64,000 bases of DNA from Prevotella melaninogenica (lineage in GTDB: Bacteria > Bacteroidota > Bacteroidia > Bacteroidales > Bacteroidaceae), in NCBI RefSeq assembly GCF_003609775.1, contig NZ_AP018049.1, forward strand, positions 806,001 to 870,000. The letters run 5' to 3'. Of the stretch, positions 23,703 through 34,225 are shown piece after piece (within the stretch, counting starts at the first letter, position 1; each line of letters begins with the position of its first letter). The position numbers and the translations under genes are program-made. The notes under the pieces are model-generated. The model was not told the DNA's origin. It saw only the letters and a list, made by a program, of their open reading frames with translations, and did not search any database.

Positions 23703-25475
23703 TTATTTCTTTTTGATGGACGAAGGTTTTAATTTCTTCAATCTTTTCTGTGCTGTTGGATTGTCAGGATAGAGGACAAGAGCCTTTTCATAGTTGGCAA
23801 TGGCGGCCTCAGTCATTTCTTCGCGCTCGCACTCTTTACCCATCATAACATATTCTACAGACAATTCTTTGAGGTACTCATTCTTTTCTGCTTGCTGCTT
23901 CTTGAGTAGCTCATTTTCATTACGTAGTTGATTGATAATATTTAGTTTACGTCTGATAAACCGCTTAGCTGCAGGTCGTTCAATATCATATCGGCTATGA
24001 ATGGCAAGGAAAAAGTTACGAAGAAAGGCATCAAAATCTCCACTATCGAAGGCACGTGCAGCATCGTAGTATTCTTTGTCAGCCTTGCTCTGCTTGAGTA
24101 CTGTTGATATAATATTATTATCATTATAGTGTCTGGCAAACTGCGATACTTCACTTCTAACAAATACCTCGTTTCTTCGTAGGGGTTCTTTGAGCGTAAT
24201 ACCTTCCAGACTTGTACAGCGTGATAGGGCAACGTATGCCTGACCACCTGCAAAGACACCGCCTGTAAAATCGATATTTACGTTTTTGAATGTTAGTCCT
24301 TGACTTTTATGTACGGTAATAGCCCACGCCAACTTGATGGGGAATTGTATATAAGTTCCTATCTGTTCCTCTTCAATTCTCTGTTCTTCCTCATTGAATC
24401 GATACCTTATATTCTCCCACATCTCGCGCTGTACCTGCAAGTCATCGCCTTCTTCAGTATGGACATAGAGGATGCCTGCCTCTTCATCAATCCCAATAAT
24501 TATACCCAAAGTGCCATTTACCCACTGGTGTTCAATGTCATTCTTGATAAACATGATATGCGCCCCAACTTTGAGATTTAACTCAATAGGAGTGGGCAGA
24601 CTGCTCTCAGGGAACTCTCCTTTAATTTCACCTAAGAACATTATAGGGTCTCCATCAAGCCTGTCAAGTCCTTCGTTGTTTATCCAGTCTACTGTATCTC
24701 GCTTAGTAGATAGGGTAATAGTGAAATCTCCTTCTGGTTTATTAGCATTCTCCAAGCTTGCACCAACACGTTCATTAATCAGCTTGAAATCAGTGTCTGT
24801 AACTTGATTGGTGCGAATGTGATCAAGAATAGAAATAAAGTGAGCATCGTTCTGACGATATACCTTATTAAGTTCAATGCTTACAAGTGGATAGTCTTGA
24901 AACACTTTCGCATCAAAGAAATAACTACTTGGATAATAAGGTTGTAAAAGTTGACGGTCTTCTTCTTTTAGGACTGGTTCTAACTGATAGATGTCACCCA
25001 CTAAAAGAAGTTGTTTACCTCCGAATGGTTCGCGCATATTACGATTGTATATGCGCAGAACCTTATCTATGAAGTCGATAATATCGGCTCTCACCATACT
25101 GATTTCATCAATGATGATTAGTTCAACTTCTCGTAAGAGTTTACATTTGTCACCATTATATTTCATCGTGCTGCGTAAATTACGGGCAGAATAACGTTTA
25201 TCCGTAGGGACAAGTGGATAAAAAGGAAGTTTAAAGAAACTATGTAGTGTACTACCGCCTGCATTGATAGCAGCAATGCCAGTGGGGGCAAGAATAATAT
25301 GTTTTTTCTTTGTTGTAGCAGCAATGTAACGTAGAAACGTAGACTTTCCTGTTCCTGCTTTGCCTGTAAGGAAAAGGGAATTATTTGTGAACTGAATAAT
25401 CTGAAGTGCCTTTTGGAACTCTGAATTATCCAAATCAATCGTATTTACATCTATGTTTACTTTCTTTTGTGACAT
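23703..25475 (-). CDS. PIF1-like SF1B DNA helicase with C-terminal TPR
   Basis: 590 aa. Walker A FLTGKAGTGKSTF (about 36-48), APTGIAAINAGGSTLHS (motif Ia), Walker B ELIIIDEISMV, LVGDIYQLEPV (motif III) and TVHKSQGLTF with VALSRCTSLEGI (motifs V-VI) identify a PIF1/RecD-type 5'-3' helicase. The last 80 residues hold a coiled coil and a TPR (EMTEAAIANYEKALVLYPDN). This domain arrangement is common in Bacteroidota. Exact role unknown; genome maintenance such as resolving secondary structure is likely. Confidence 0.9.
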   Translation of the reverse strand: MSQKKVNIDVNTIDLDNSEFQKALQIIQFTNNSLFLTGKAGTGKSTFLRYIAATTKKKHIILAPTGIAAINAGGSTLHSFFKLPFYPLVPTDKRYSARNLRSTMKYNGDKCKLLREVELIIIDEISMVRADIIDFIDKVLRIYNRNMREPFGGKQLLLVGDIYQLEPVLKEEDRQLLQPYYPSSYFFDAKVFQDYPLVSIELNKVYRQNDAHFISILDHIRTNQVTDTDFKLINERVGASLENANKPEGDFTITLSTKRDTVDWINNEGLDRLDGDPIMFLGEIKGEFPESSLPTPIELNLKVGAHIMFIKNDIEHQWVNGTLGIIIGIDEEAGILYVHTEEGDDLQVQREMWENIRYRFNEEEQRIEEEQIGTYIQFPIKLAWAITVHKSQGLTFKNVNIDFTGGVFAGGQAYVALSRCTSLEGITLKEPLRRNEVFVRSEVSQFARHYNDNNIISTVLKQSKADKEYYDAARAFDSGDFDAFLRNFFLAIHSRYDIERPAAKRFIRRKLNIINQLRNENELLKKQQAEKNEYLKELSVEYVMMGKECEREEMTEAAIANYEKALVLYPDNPTAQKRLKKLKPSSIKKK

Positions 25476-25537
25476 AAATAATGGGGACTATATTTAGCCT
25501 CAATAATTTATAGTTATGTTTGCTGCTAACTTATTGC

Positions 25538-28063
25538 CTAAACTTCCATATCCTCACTGCGTGGCTTCTTAGCCTTCTTTATAATTTGTGGTGACTCATT
25601 ATTTGAACTATTGCCCTGTCGTTCTGGCGTAGGCTGTGGAGCAGGTTCTAATATAAACCCACCTTCGTCTGTGTTATCGTTTCCATCGATAGGTTCTTCT
25701 TCCTCATTCTGATGATGTCTACGTCTGGTTGTAAAGTCATCTATCGAATCTGGTAATGCTCGATGAATAACTGTAGGTTGACAGTTATACATTGATGGAT
25801 CGATATCCTCGTCTGGATCTAACTGCCACTTAGCATGATACTTTTGGAAGGCCTTATCACGCATCAAACTATAAATAAACTCTCCACAGATAGGTAACGC
25901 GGTCTTTGAACCTTGACCTAAAGCGCCTGTACGGAAATGAATAGAGCGGTATTCACCACCTACCCATGCACCGACAACGAGTTTTGGACTGACTGCTATA
26001 AACCATGCATCAGAGTGATTATTACTTGTACCAGTCTTTCCTCCCCAATCTGTATCACCAAATGTATAATGACGGAGTGCCTGACTTGTACCTCCACCTT
26101 CATTAACACCAGCCTTCAGCATTTCTTGCATGAGGAATGCTGTCTTGTAAGGTAAAGCTTTCTCATGACCTTTTGGTGCTACATATACCTCATTTCCATC
26201 CTTATCCAAGATGTGGGTAACGACAACTGGAGCGTGATGTTCGCCATCATTTGCAATAGTGCTGTAGGCATTTACCAATTCTAAGAGGTTAACATCACTT
26301 GAGCCGAGTGCTAAAGATGGCTCATCATCCAACGGACTCTTGATACCCATCTCTTGTGCTGTACGAATAATATTCTTGATACCCATCTCTTGTCCTAAGC
26401 GCACTGCAATAGAGTTGGTACTGCGTGCAAACGCACTCTTCAATGTAAGAGAGTCGTTAGAGAATCTACCATTGGCGTTGTGTGGAGTCCAAGTCTTCAT
26501 CTGGCCTGTCTTCTTGTCGAGTACTTCCATGCTGATATACTCATCACGACGCTTATCACAAGGAGTAAGTCCTTGATTAAATGCTTCTGAATAAACAAAA
26601 AGTTTGAAGGTTGAACCTGGCTGACGCTGTGCAACAACCTTATCATATTTCCAAGTCTTGAAGTCGATGTCACCTACCCAAGCACGTACTGCACCTGTCT
26701 CTGGCTCCATTGCAACCATAGCACAGTGCATGAACTTCACCATATAACGGATAGAGTCCATTGATGACATCTCTTTCTCAATATGTCCCTTTTCGTAGTC
26801 GAAGAGGGTTACTTTATGTGGCTTGTTGAGATAATACAGAACGCTATCAGGCTGATTAGGATATTTCTGTAATAGCTTTTTATAGAAAGGTTGACGCTCA
26901 GCAATGCTCTCTATAAAGCCAGGGATTTCATTTCCCTTTGCATCACGCCAAGGCTGCATGCCACGCCAATGAGTATCAAAAGAGCTCTGAACCTTTTTCA
27001 TCTGCTTTGTTGCAGCTTGTTCAGCATACTTTTGCATACGAGTGTCAATTGTCGTATATATTTTCAGGCCACTACTATAAAGGTCGTAGCCATTGTCTTT
27101 CATCCAATCTTTGAAATAATCAGATATATACTCTCGGAAGTATTGTGCCTGGCCATCATAGTTCTCTTCAACATGTACATCCAACTTCATAGGAAGCTTT
27201 GAATATGTTGCGTATTCATTGCGAGGTAATACGTTATGTGTTACCATGTTATATAACACGGTATTACGTCGGCGGATAGAATTCTTTGGATGAAGGATAG
27301 GGTTGTAATAGGTTGTTGCTTTCAGCATACCTACTAATGTTGCAGCCTGATCAACCGTCAAACGTGATGGACTGGTATTAAAATAAGTCTTTGCAGCTGT
27401 TTTTACACCAAAAGAGTTATTACCAAAGTCGACGGTATTGGCATACATTGTTAGAATCTCTTTCTTAGAATAGATAAGTTCCAACTTTACGGCAATAATC
27501 CATTCTTTGCTCTTCATGATGAGCATTCGTAAGCCTGGAACACTCCCCAGCAAGCCCGAAGAATACTGCGTACGAACGCGAAACATATTCTTTGCCAATT
27601 GTTGTGTGATTGTTGAAGCTCCACGACCACCACTACCTGTTACTGCATCTTTGATAGCACCTCCGATACCCATAAAGTCTATACCATTATGGCTATAGAA
27701 GCGTTCGTCCTCAGTGCTAATAAGTGCATTCCAAAAAGCAGAGTTCACCTCTTCATACTTAACTGGAGTACGGTTCTCTTTATAGAAACGACCAATAAGT
27801 ACAGAGTCTGCACTATAAATCTCTGATGCAGCATAGGTCGGTGGAGTCTTGATTTCAACAAAGCCAGGTGACTTACCAAAGAGCCAAAGGAAATTGATAT
27901 CTACCATTCCTAAATAGAGGAAGATAGCTACAAAGAAAGATACAACGCCTACGGCCATCTTTGTGTACCAAGCACGACCTTTATATAGTTTAGCATACCA
28001 AGGGAAGAAATTTAATATCCCACGGAATATACTTCTAATGAATTTAAATATTTTCTTAACCAT
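25538..28063 (-). CDS. mrcA: Penicillin-binding protein 1A (bifunctional transglycosylase/transpeptidase)
   Basis: 841 aa from the ATG at 28063 (MVKKIFKF); a 24-codon upstream extension is less likely. One N-terminal transmembrane helix (GVVSFFVAIFLYLGMV). The GT51 domain has STEDERFYSHNGID and GRGASTITQQLAKNMF. The transpeptidase has SxxK in PGSTFKLF, SxN in STNS and KTG in GGKTGTSNNHSDAW. The C-terminal tail is acidic, histidine- and proline-rich. Polymerises and crosslinks peptidoglycan in the periplasm. A TACTTTTG -7 box lies just upstream. Confidence 0.95.
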   Translation of the reverse strand: MVKKIFKFIRSIFRGILNFFPWYAKLYKGRAWYTKMAVGVVSFFVAIFLYLGMVDINFLWLFGKSPGFVEIKTPPTYAASEIYSADSVLIGRFYKENRTPVKYEEVNSAFWNALISTEDERFYSHNGIDFMGIGGAIKDAVTGSGGRGASTITQQLAKNMFRVRTQYSSGLLGSVPGLRMLIMKSKEWIIAVKLELIYSKKEILTMYANTVDFGNNSFGVKTAAKTYFNTSPSRLTVDQAATLVGMLKATTYYNPILHPKNSIRRRNTVLYNMVTHNVLPRNEYATYSKLPMKLDVHVEENYDGQAQYFREYISDYFKDWMKDNGYDLYSSGLKIYTTIDTRMQKYAEQAATKQMKKVQSSFDTHWRGMQPWRDAKGNEIPGFIESIAERQPFYKKLLQKYPNQPDSVLYYLNKPHKVTLFDYEKGHIEKEMSSMDSIRYMVKFMHCAMVAMEPETGAVRAWVGDIDFKTWKYDKVVAQRQPGSTFKLFVYSEAFNQGLTPCDKRRDEYISMEVLDKKTGQMKTWTPHNANGRFSNDSLTLKSAFARSTNSIAVRLGQEMGIKNIIRTAQEMGIKSPLDDEPSLALGSSDVNLLELVNAYSTIANDGEHHAPVVVTHILDKDGNEVYVAPKGHEKALPYKTAFLMQEMLKAGVNEGGGTSQALRHYTFGDTDWGGKTGTSNNHSDAWFIAVSPKLVVGAWVGGEYRSIHFRTGALGQGSKTALPICGEFIYSLMRDKAFQKYHAKWQLDPDEDIDPSMYNCQPTVIHRALPDSIDDFTTRRRHHQNEEEEPIDGNDNTDEGGFILEPAPQPTPERQGNSSNNESPQIIKKAKKPRSEDMEV

Positions 28064-28132
28064 TGATTGACAATCTGTAAGTTTAAAAGCTACTTGCCTG
28101 TGTTTATAATAAAGCAATAATACGTTGTAATA

Positions 28133-28140
28133 CAAAAGTA
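28133..28140 (-). promoter_or_regulatory. -7 box (TACTTTTG) for PBP1A
   Basis: Minus-strand TAnnTTTG match at the very end of miaA, about 70 nt before the chosen start codon of mrcA; it supports the shorter N-terminus. Confidence 0.5.
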
Positions 28141-28141
28141 C

Positions 28142-29053
28142 TTATTTACTTGTATTTGGTATTGTTGTATGGATATAATTTAAGATTTCTTCAATATTGT
28201 TGGGGTTAAACCATTGAAATGCTATATCTTTTTTATACCATGTAAGTTGCTTTCGGGCATACTTACGAGTATTACTCTGTATCTTAAATATAGCTTCATC
28301 CAGTGTTGTTAAGCCATCAAGATATTCAAACAATTCTTTATATCCAACCGTGTTGAGCGAATTCAAACTTCGTTTAGGATAAACCTTTTGAGCTTCTTCT
28401 ATCATTCCTTCTTCAATCATGTCCAATACGCGCTGATTGATTCTGCTGTAGAGTTCGTCTCTATCACGGTTTAAGCCAATCTTGATGATATTAAAAGGTC
28501 GCTCCTTAATAGTGTTGGTACGGAATGATGTATATGTTTTTCCTGTTTGAATACATATTTCAAGCGCATGGATAATACGACGTGGATTATTTCTGTCAAC
28601 TATCTCCCAGTGCTCTGGATCCAGTTCTCTTAAGAGCTTACACATCTGCTCTAAACCCTCTGCCTCTAAACGTTGCATCATCTGTTCACGTATCTCTGGA
28701 AGGATAGTCGGGATGTCGTCAATGCCATTGCATACAGCGTCAATATACATCATTGAACCGCCTGAAAGTAAAGAGATAGGAGCGTGCTGGTTGTTAATAA
28801 TATTCAGCACTTCTTGTTCGTATAGACTTGCAGAATAGTAATCTTCTAAATGATGATTACCAACAAAATAATGATGTACACGTTGCTGTTGTTCAGCCGT
28901 GGGTGCAGCAGTTCCTATAGGAATCTCAGAGAAAATCTGTCGGGAGTCAGCATTGATAACAGGTATATTAAAATGTTCAGCAATACGGAGTGTTGCCTCT
29001 GTTTTACCAACTCCTGTTGGACCAGTGATGACAATTAATGTTTTGTTTTTCAA
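28142..29053 (-). CDS. miaA: tRNA dimethylallyltransferase MiaA
   Basis: 303 aa. Transfers dimethylallyl to A37 of tRNAs reading codons starting with U. P-loop ITGPTGVGKTEAT at residues 7-19, then INADSRQIFSEIPIGTAAP, the catalytic aspartate region. RNNPRRIIHALEI and the C-terminal TVGYKELFEYLDG and TRKYARKQLTWYKK motifs are all present. Length is normal. It lies between lpxA and mrcA on the same strand but is separated from lpxA by a hairpin. Confidence 0.96.
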   Translation of the reverse strand: MKNKTLIVITGPTGVGKTEATLRIAEHFNIPVINADSRQIFSEIPIGTAAPTAEQQQRVHHYFVGNHHLEDYYSASLYEQEVLNIINNQHAPISLLSGGSMMYIDAVCNGIDDIPTILPEIREQMMQRLEAEGLEQMCKLLRELDPEHWEIVDRNNPRRIIHALEICIQTGKTYTSFRTNTIKERPFNIIKIGLNRDRDELYSRINQRVLDMIEEGMIEEAQKVYPKRSLNSLNTVGYKELFEYLDGLTTLDEAIFKIQSNTRKYARKQLTWYKKDIAFQWFNPNNIEEILNYIHTTIPNTSK

Positions 29054-29133
29054 GCTGATAAATGATTATAAATAATATTTTCCAACTCGTTTAAGTTGTG
29101 GAAATACTCAACCTCTTTGCTCTCTGTTAAAGA

Positions 29134-29162
29134 TTCCCCTCCCTTTTGAAAGAGGAGGGGAT
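29134..29162 (-). terminator. Probable terminator between lpxA and miaA
   Basis: GC-rich stem CCCCTCC/GGAGGGG with loop CTTTTGAAAGA. On the minus strand it ends the lpx operon, though the T tract there is weak. Confidence 0.55.
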
Positions 29163-29168
29163 AGTCTT

Positions 29169-29939
29169 TTATCTTATAATACCACGTTCAGATGATTCTA
29201 CAAAATCTATAATTTGCTGAATCTCTGGTGTTATTTGTAGCTCACTCTTAATCTTCTGAATGTTCTCAGCACGTGTACCTGTGCCATAAAGAATGCGGTA
29301 AGCATTGTGGATGAGGTCAATAAGCTCACTTGAGAAGCCACGACGACGGAGCCCAATAAGATTAATACCCATGTAGCGTGCAGGTTCCTTACCCACAATG
29401 ATATATGGTGGAATATCCATAGAGAAGCGGCTTCCACCCTGTATCATAACATATCCACCTATATGGCAGAACTGATGGCAGAGAATATTAGCAGAGATGA
29501 TAGCATTATCATCGACTATTACCTCACCTGCAAATTTGGTTGCATTACCAATAATGTCACCAGATCCAATGACACAGTCGTGTGCAATATGTACACACTC
29601 CATCAGCAAGTTATTGCTACCAACCTTTGTTGTACCCTTTGAGGCTGTACCACGCGAAATTGTAACATTCTCACGAATAGAGTTGTTATCACCAATCTCA
29701 CAAAGTGTTTCCTCATTTCTAAACTTCAAGTCCTGAGGTTTTGTAGAGATGCTGGCACCTGGGAATATTTCATTGTTATTGCCCAAACGTGCACCAACAT
29801 GAATGGTTACGCTATTCTGGAACACATTATTATCACCGATAACAGTATTCTTATCAATATAACAGAATGGACCAATTATATTATTATCACCAAGTTTTGC
29901 CTCTGGATGAACAAAGGCCAATGGGCTTATCTGGTTCAT
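29169..29939 (-). CDS. lpxA: UDP-N-acetylglucosamine acyltransferase LpxA
   Basis: 256 aa left-handed beta-helix trimer catalysing the first step of lipid A synthesis. Hexapeptide repeats run from residue 10 to about 190. The catalytic histidine is in CVHIAHDCVIG (about 124). The helical C-terminal domain has GLRRRGFSSELI and AYRILY. Third gene of lpxD-lpxC/fabZ-lpxA, 18 nt after its neighbour. Confidence 0.97.
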   Translation of the reverse strand: MNQISPLAFVHPEAKLGDNNIIGPFCYIDKNTVIGDNNVFQNSVTIHVGARLGNNNEIFPGASISTKPQDLKFRNEETLCEIGDNNSIRENVTISRGTASKGTTKVGSNNLLMECVHIAHDCVIGSGDIIGNATKFAGEVIVDDNAIISANILCHQFCHIGGYVMIQGGSRFSMDIPPYIIVGKEPARYMGINLIGLRRRGFSSELIDLIHNAYRILYGTGTRAENIQKIKSELQITPEIQQIIDFVESSERGIIR

Positions 29940-29957
29940 AATTGTCTTGTGTAATTA

Positions 29958-31346
29958 TTACTTGTTCTTTACAATTTGTGCAGTGAATGTAGCCTCAGCA
30001 ACAACACGCTCGCCAACAAACATATAACCCTTCATTGAACTAATTCCATGACGAACAGGACCAAGAAGTTCAACACGGAACATGAGCGTGTCACCTGGAA
30101 TAACTTTCTGGCGGAACTTAACATCATCAATCTTCAAGAAGTAAGTTGACCAACGCTCTGGTTCTTCAACCTGAGAAAGTACCAAGAGCCCACCACACTG
30201 AGCCATAGCCTCAACCTGCAATACACCAGGCATAACAGGCTCTTGTGGAAAATGTCCTTGGAAGAATGGCTCGTTGCTGGTTACATTCTTAATACCAATG
30301 ATACTTGTTGATCCCATTGCAATGACCTTATCTACCAACTGCATTGGATAGCGGTGTGGTAAAAGCTCACGGATACGGATGTTATCCATCAATGGTTCTT
30401 CGTTTGGATCATACATTGGTGCTTGTATCTCATGCTTGCGTATTTCCTTACGCATCAGACGTGCAAACTTGTTGTTTACAGTATGACCTGGACGAGTAGC
30501 AATGATACGTCCCTTAATAGGCTTACCAATCAATGCCATGTCACCGATAATATCAAGGAGCTTATGGCGTGTACACTCGTTATCCCATTGTAATGGCTTG
30601 TGCTGGATATAACCAATATTATTAGCATCCATACGTGGAACCTTCAAGAGGTCTGCCAATTGATCGAGTTTCTCTTGTGAAACCTGCTGTTCATAGATAA
30701 TAATTGCATTATCCAAGTCACCACCCTTAATCAAGTTAGCCTGCAAGAGTGGCATAATGTCACGTACAAAAACGAATGTACGTGCTGGTGCTATCTCAGT
30801 TGCATAAGTATTAATATCATCCAATGTAGCAAATTGACTGCTAATAAACTTAGAGTCAAAGTTACACATAGCGGTGATTGAGAACTGCTCGTCTGGAAGA
30901 ATGGTAATAACAGAACCATTCTCATCTTTAATTTCAATCTTCTTGCGAATGATATAGTAATCCTTTGGAGCATTCTGATCAACAATACCTACCTCGTTGA
31001 TTTTATCAACATACATCGTCGCAGAACCATCAAGAATAGGAAACTCTGGACCATTTATCTGTATAAGACAGTTGTCGATACCCATTGCATAAAGGGCAGA
31101 CATACCATGTTCAATCGTACTAACACGTGCTTCGCCCTTAGCCAATACAGTTCCGCGCTGCGTATCAATAACGTTTTCAGCAACAGCATCAATAATAGGC
31201 TGTCCATCAAGATCAATTCTTTGTATTTTATAGCCAGTATTTTCTGGGGCAGGGTTGAATGTTACAGTAAGACTCAATCCTGTATGAAGTCCCTTTCCGA
31301 AGAGGGAAAAACTCCCCTTTAAAGTTTTCTGCTTAACTGTTTCCAT
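29958..31346 (-). CDS. lpxC: Bifunctional LpxC deacetylase / FabZ dehydratase
   Basis: 462 aa fusion typical of Bacteroidota. Residues 1-305 are LpxC, the zinc UDP-3-O-acyl-GlcNAc deacetylase, with STIEHGMSALYAMGID and the KLLDIIGDMALIGKPI zinc and catalytic region. Residues about 315-462 are FabZ, the 3-hydroxyacyl-ACP dehydratase, with LLPHRYPMQLVDKV and QGHFPQEPVMPGVLQVEAMA holding the catalytic His and Glu. The fusion ties lipid A commitment to the pool of hydroxyacyl-ACP. Between lpxD and lpxA, same strand, short gaps. Confidence 0.97.
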   Translation of the reverse strand: METVKQKTLKGSFSLFGKGLHTGLSLTVTFNPAPENTGYKIQRIDLDGQPIIDAVAENVIDTQRGTVLAKGEARVSTIEHGMSALYAMGIDNCLIQINGPEFPILDGSATMYVDKINEVGIVDQNAPKDYYIIRKKIEIKDENGSVITILPDEQFSITAMCNFDSKFISSQFATLDDINTYATEIAPARTFVFVRDIMPLLQANLIKGGDLDNAIIIYEQQVSQEKLDQLADLLKVPRMDANNIGYIQHKPLQWDNECTRHKLLDIIGDMALIGKPIKGRIIATRPGHTVNNKFARLMRKEIRKHEIQAPMYDPNEEPLMDNIRIRELLPHRYPMQLVDKVIAMGSTSIIGIKNVTSNEPFFQGHFPQEPVMPGVLQVEAMAQCGGLLVLSQVEEPERWSTYFLKIDDVKFRQKVIPGDTLMFRVELLGPVRHGISSMKGYMFVGERVVAEATFTAQIVKNK

Positions 31347-31351
31347 GTATG

Positions 31352-32392
31352 TTATTTATTCTTTTTCAATTCTTCAATTTCTTTCTGCAGCGCATTTAAC
31401 TGCTTGTACATTTCTGGCAAACGTTGGAAGATTGCTTGTGACTTAAAGTATGGACGTTGCTCCATTGGTGGAGTACCAATGAGTTGCTGATTACTCTTTA
31501 AGCTGCCTGGAACACCTGACTGTGCACCAAGGAAAACTTTGTCACCGATAGTGATATGACCAGCAATACCCACCTGACCACCAAACATACACCATTCTCC
31601 AACCTTAGTTGAGCCAGCAATACCTACCTGAGCAGACATCACTGTATTCTCACCAATATCGTTGTTATGTGCTATTTGAACAAGGTTGTCAAGTTTTACA
31701 CCCTTACGCACGTATGTGCTGCCCATTGTTGATCGGTCAATACAAGTGTTGGCACCAATCTCTACATCATCTTCTATTGTAACGATACCTATCTGAGGAA
31801 TCTTATCATAGCTATTGGTCTCTGGGTTGGGAGCAAAGCCGAAGCCATCCGCACCAATTACACAACCAGAATGGAGGATAACATTGTTGCCAATCTTACA
31901 ACCATGATAAACACTTGCGTTTGGATAGACAATACAATTATTTCCCAACTGCACACCATCCATAATTGTTGCATGAGGATAAATCTGACAGCCATCGCCC
32001 AAAGTCACGCCGTCGCCAATATACGCAAAAGCACCAATATAGACATCCTTGCCAATTGTTGCTTTAGAAGAAACAAAAGCAAGCGAGTCTATACCCTGCT
32101 TCTTTGGTTTCATACTTTCATAGAGTTGCAACAATTTAGCAACGCAATCACGTGCATTCTTTACACGGATAAGAGTAGGCTTTACCTCCTTATCCAGTTG
32201 AATGTCTTCATCAATAAGAACGATGCTTGACTCTGTTTCGAAGAGATGGTGTGTATATTTAGGATTTGCAAGAAAAGAGATAGCTCCTTTCTTACCTTCT
32301 TCAATCTTGGCGAAGGTATTAATGGTTACGTTTTCGTCACCTTCAATACGACCTTGTATAAATTGCGATATTTGTTTCGCAGAGAATTCCAT
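31352..32392 (-). CDS. lpxD: UDP-3-O-(3-hydroxyacyl)glucosamine N-acyltransferase LpxD
   Basis: 346 aa. An N-terminal uridine-binding domain (about 1-100) is followed by hexapeptide repeats ([20 protein letters not shown] and on) and a C-terminal helix ending EIEELKKNK. The catalytic histidine lies in [13 protein letters not shown] (about 239). Third step of lipid A synthesis. First gene of the lpx operon, with a -7 box 31 nt upstream. Confidence 0.97.
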   Translation of the reverse strand: MEFSAKQISQFIQGRIEGDENVTINTFAKIEEGKKGAISFLANPKYTHHLFETESSIVLIDEDIQLDKEVKPTLIRVKNARDCVAKLLQLYESMKPKKQGIDSLAFVSSKATIGKDVYIGAFAYIGDGVTLGDGCQIYPHATIMDGVQLGNNCIVYPNASVYHGCKIGNNVILHSGCVIGADGFGFAPNPETNSYDKIPQIGIVTIEDDVEIGANTCIDRSTMGSTYVRKGVKLDNLVQIAHNNDIGENTVMSAQVGIAGSTKVGEWCMFGGQVGIAGHITIGDKVFLGAQSGVPGSLKSNQQLIGTPPMEQRPYFKSQAIFQRLPEMYKQLNALQKEIEELKKNK

Positions 32393-32422
32393 TTATATTG
32401 CCTTTTATTGTTTATATTTGTG

Positions 32423-32430
32423 CAAAGATA
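32423..32430 (-). promoter_or_regulatory. -7 box (TATCTTTG) for lpxD-lpxC/fabZ-lpxA
   Basis: Minus-strand TAnnTTTG match in the 49-nt gap before lpxD. Confidence 0.6.
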
Positions 32431-32441
32431 GGGATTTTTTA

Positions 32442-33662
32442 TTAGAAACGTTGATAAGATAGGTAATATTTGCATATTTTTTTCGAGAGCAATTCAATGT
32501 TCAAAATCTCTGATGCTTCGGTTATATCTTTCAATGTTCCATCTTTGTACAGAATACTAATATGGTCATCGAAAGGATTGTACATATCTTTCTGTACTCG
32601 ATTGACTCCAATGAGGTAATCACAATCTGTAAGACCTATCTCATACTGTTCAGAAATCTGTTGTTTAAGTTTATTAATTTCTTCTATTGTAGGTTCTTCT
32701 TCCCGCACTTCTACTTTGAATATTTTTCGATTGATTATATTTGAAGATAAGAGTGAGAGTATCTTATCATTATGCTGTTGCCACACTTTAATCGCACTCC
32801 ATATATCGTTGTCATCCAATGCAATATAGTTATCTAAGGCGTTGTTATCAGCTTGAAAAGTATCAGCTGTTATGTCATTGTAAAGAAAGTAACGAAGAGC
32901 AGGCGAAGCAAAGAGTTCAACGCCTTCTTTTGCTAATTGTTTAGCTCGGCGCAAAGCGTTGATAAGAACATTCTCACAGCCAACTGTAGTTTTATGCAGA
33001 TATACCTGCCAATACATTAGACGGCGTGATGTAAGATAATTTTCAATAGAATAAATTCCATTTGACTCGACAACCAACGCATCATTAACAACGTTAAGCA
33101 TCTTAATAATACGTGCTGAACCAATATTACCTTCCGTTACTCCTGTAAAGAAGCTATCACGGCGAAGATAGTCAAGCCTGTCCATATCAAGTTGGCTGGA
33201 AATCAGCTGATGGAGATAGGATTTTGGGTATTCATCTTTGAAAATACTGATAGCAAGATTTAGTGTTCCATGCATATCTTGATTGATGCGGTCCATCATC
33301 ATCAATGATATTTCTTCATGGGTAATACCACTGATAAGTGTATCCTCTAAGACGTGAGAAAAAGGGGCGTGACCGATATCATGCATAAGAATAGCTGCTT
33401 GTACAGCTTCTGCCTCACTATCAAAGAGAAACACGCCCTTTTGTTGTAGCGATATAAGTGCTTCACTCATAAGATGAAAAGCACCTAAAGAGTGTTGAAA
33501 ACGTGTGTGTTGTGCACCAGGATAAACCTCTTGTGTTAATCCTAATTGCTTGATGCGTGTTAATCGCTGCATCAGTGGGTGACGTACAATGTCAAGTAAC
33601 AGTCCACGTGGCACCTTTATAAATCCGAAAACAGGGTCGTTAATTATCTTTGCGTCTGTCAT
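32442..33662 (-). CDS. HD-domain phosphohydrolase (dNTPase-like)
   Basis: 406 aa from the ATG at 33662 (MTDAKIINDPVFGF). Longer in-frame starts exist at 33692 and 33794, but the -7 box at 33700-33707 would place the first of these almost on the transcript start. HD motif residues are visible in HTRFQHSLGAFH (about 50), ILMHDIGHAPFSHVLED (about 90) and LDMDRLDYLRRDSFF. This layout matches the YdhJ-like SamHD1-related group that hydrolyses nucleotides; the exact substrate is unknown. Confidence 0.85.
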   Translation of the reverse strand: MTDAKIINDPVFGFIKVPRGLLLDIVRHPLMQRLTRIKQLGLTQEVYPGAQHTRFQHSLGAFHLMSEALISLQQKGVFLFDSEAEAVQAAILMHDIGHAPFSHVLEDTLISGITHEEISLMMMDRINQDMHGTLNLAISIFKDEYPKSYLHQLISSQLDMDRLDYLRRDSFFTGVTEGNIGSARIIKMLNVVNDALVVESNGIYSIENYLTSRRLMYWQVYLHKTTVGCENVLINALRRAKQLAKEGVELFASPALRYFLYNDITADTFQADNNALDNYIALDDNDIWSAIKVWQQHNDKILSLLSSNIINRKIFKVEVREEEPTIEEINKLKQQISEQYEIGLTDCDYLIGVNRVQKDMYNPFDDHISILYKDGTLKDITEASEILNIELLSKKICKYYLSYQRF

Positions 33663-33699
33663 CTTATCTATGTTATCTTGCTCTTTTATCATTAAACTA

Positions 33700-33707
33700 C
33701 AAAGATA
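33700..33707 (-). promoter_or_regulatory. -7 box (TATCTTTG) for the HD hydrolase
   Basis: Minus-strand match that decides the start choice: a leader of about 30 nt for the ATG at 33662. Confidence 0.55.
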
Positions 33708-33900
33708 GTATATTTCCTTAAGACAACAGCCTTTAATCAAATAATTTATTAAAAAACGTAGTAAGAAAGCAACTGCCTTAGACTCAATTATCACTTCATT
33801 TAAAACAATGAAAACAAGAAATCAGAGAGATTAGGATAATTAAAATAAAAACTTCTTTGTTTTCAACTCTTATCTGTAATCTTTTCGTTAACTTTGTAGC

Positions 33901-34107
33901 ATGAAACAATTAATTAACTGGAAAGAATTTGCAGTGCTCTTCATAGTTATTGGAGGCATATATTATCTTACAAGGTCATGGCTTATTACGGGTGGAGTTC
34001 TTGCTCTTCTATTATTGGTAGATGGCTTGTTACGCCAGTATGACCATAAGAAACGTGGTGAGAAACAAGCTGAAGATATCAAGAAAAAGCTTGAGGAGGA
34101 AGACTAA
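33901..34107 (+). CDS. Small membrane protein
   Basis: 68 aa. Two close hydrophobic helices (FAVLFIVIGGIYYL and WLITGGVLALLLLVDGLL) followed by a lysine/glutamate-rich cytoplasmic tail (KKRGEKQAEDIKKKLEEED). Family not recognised. A TAACTTTG box at 33889 sits 4 nt before the ATG. It lies 118 nt upstream of the kinase-RapZ fusion in the same direction. Confidence 0.75.
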   Translation: MKQLINWKEFAVLFIVIGGIYYLTRSWLITGGVLALLLLVDGLLRQYDHKKRGEKQAEDIKKKLEEED

Positions 34108-34225
34108 ATTTACAGACGTAAAGTTTATAGCATTCACCGATTAAGCTATAAAAATTATGTATCATTATGTAGAAAGAGAACGAAGGTAAAGCTATAGTTT
34201 CACAACTCTACATAGTAAATGAATT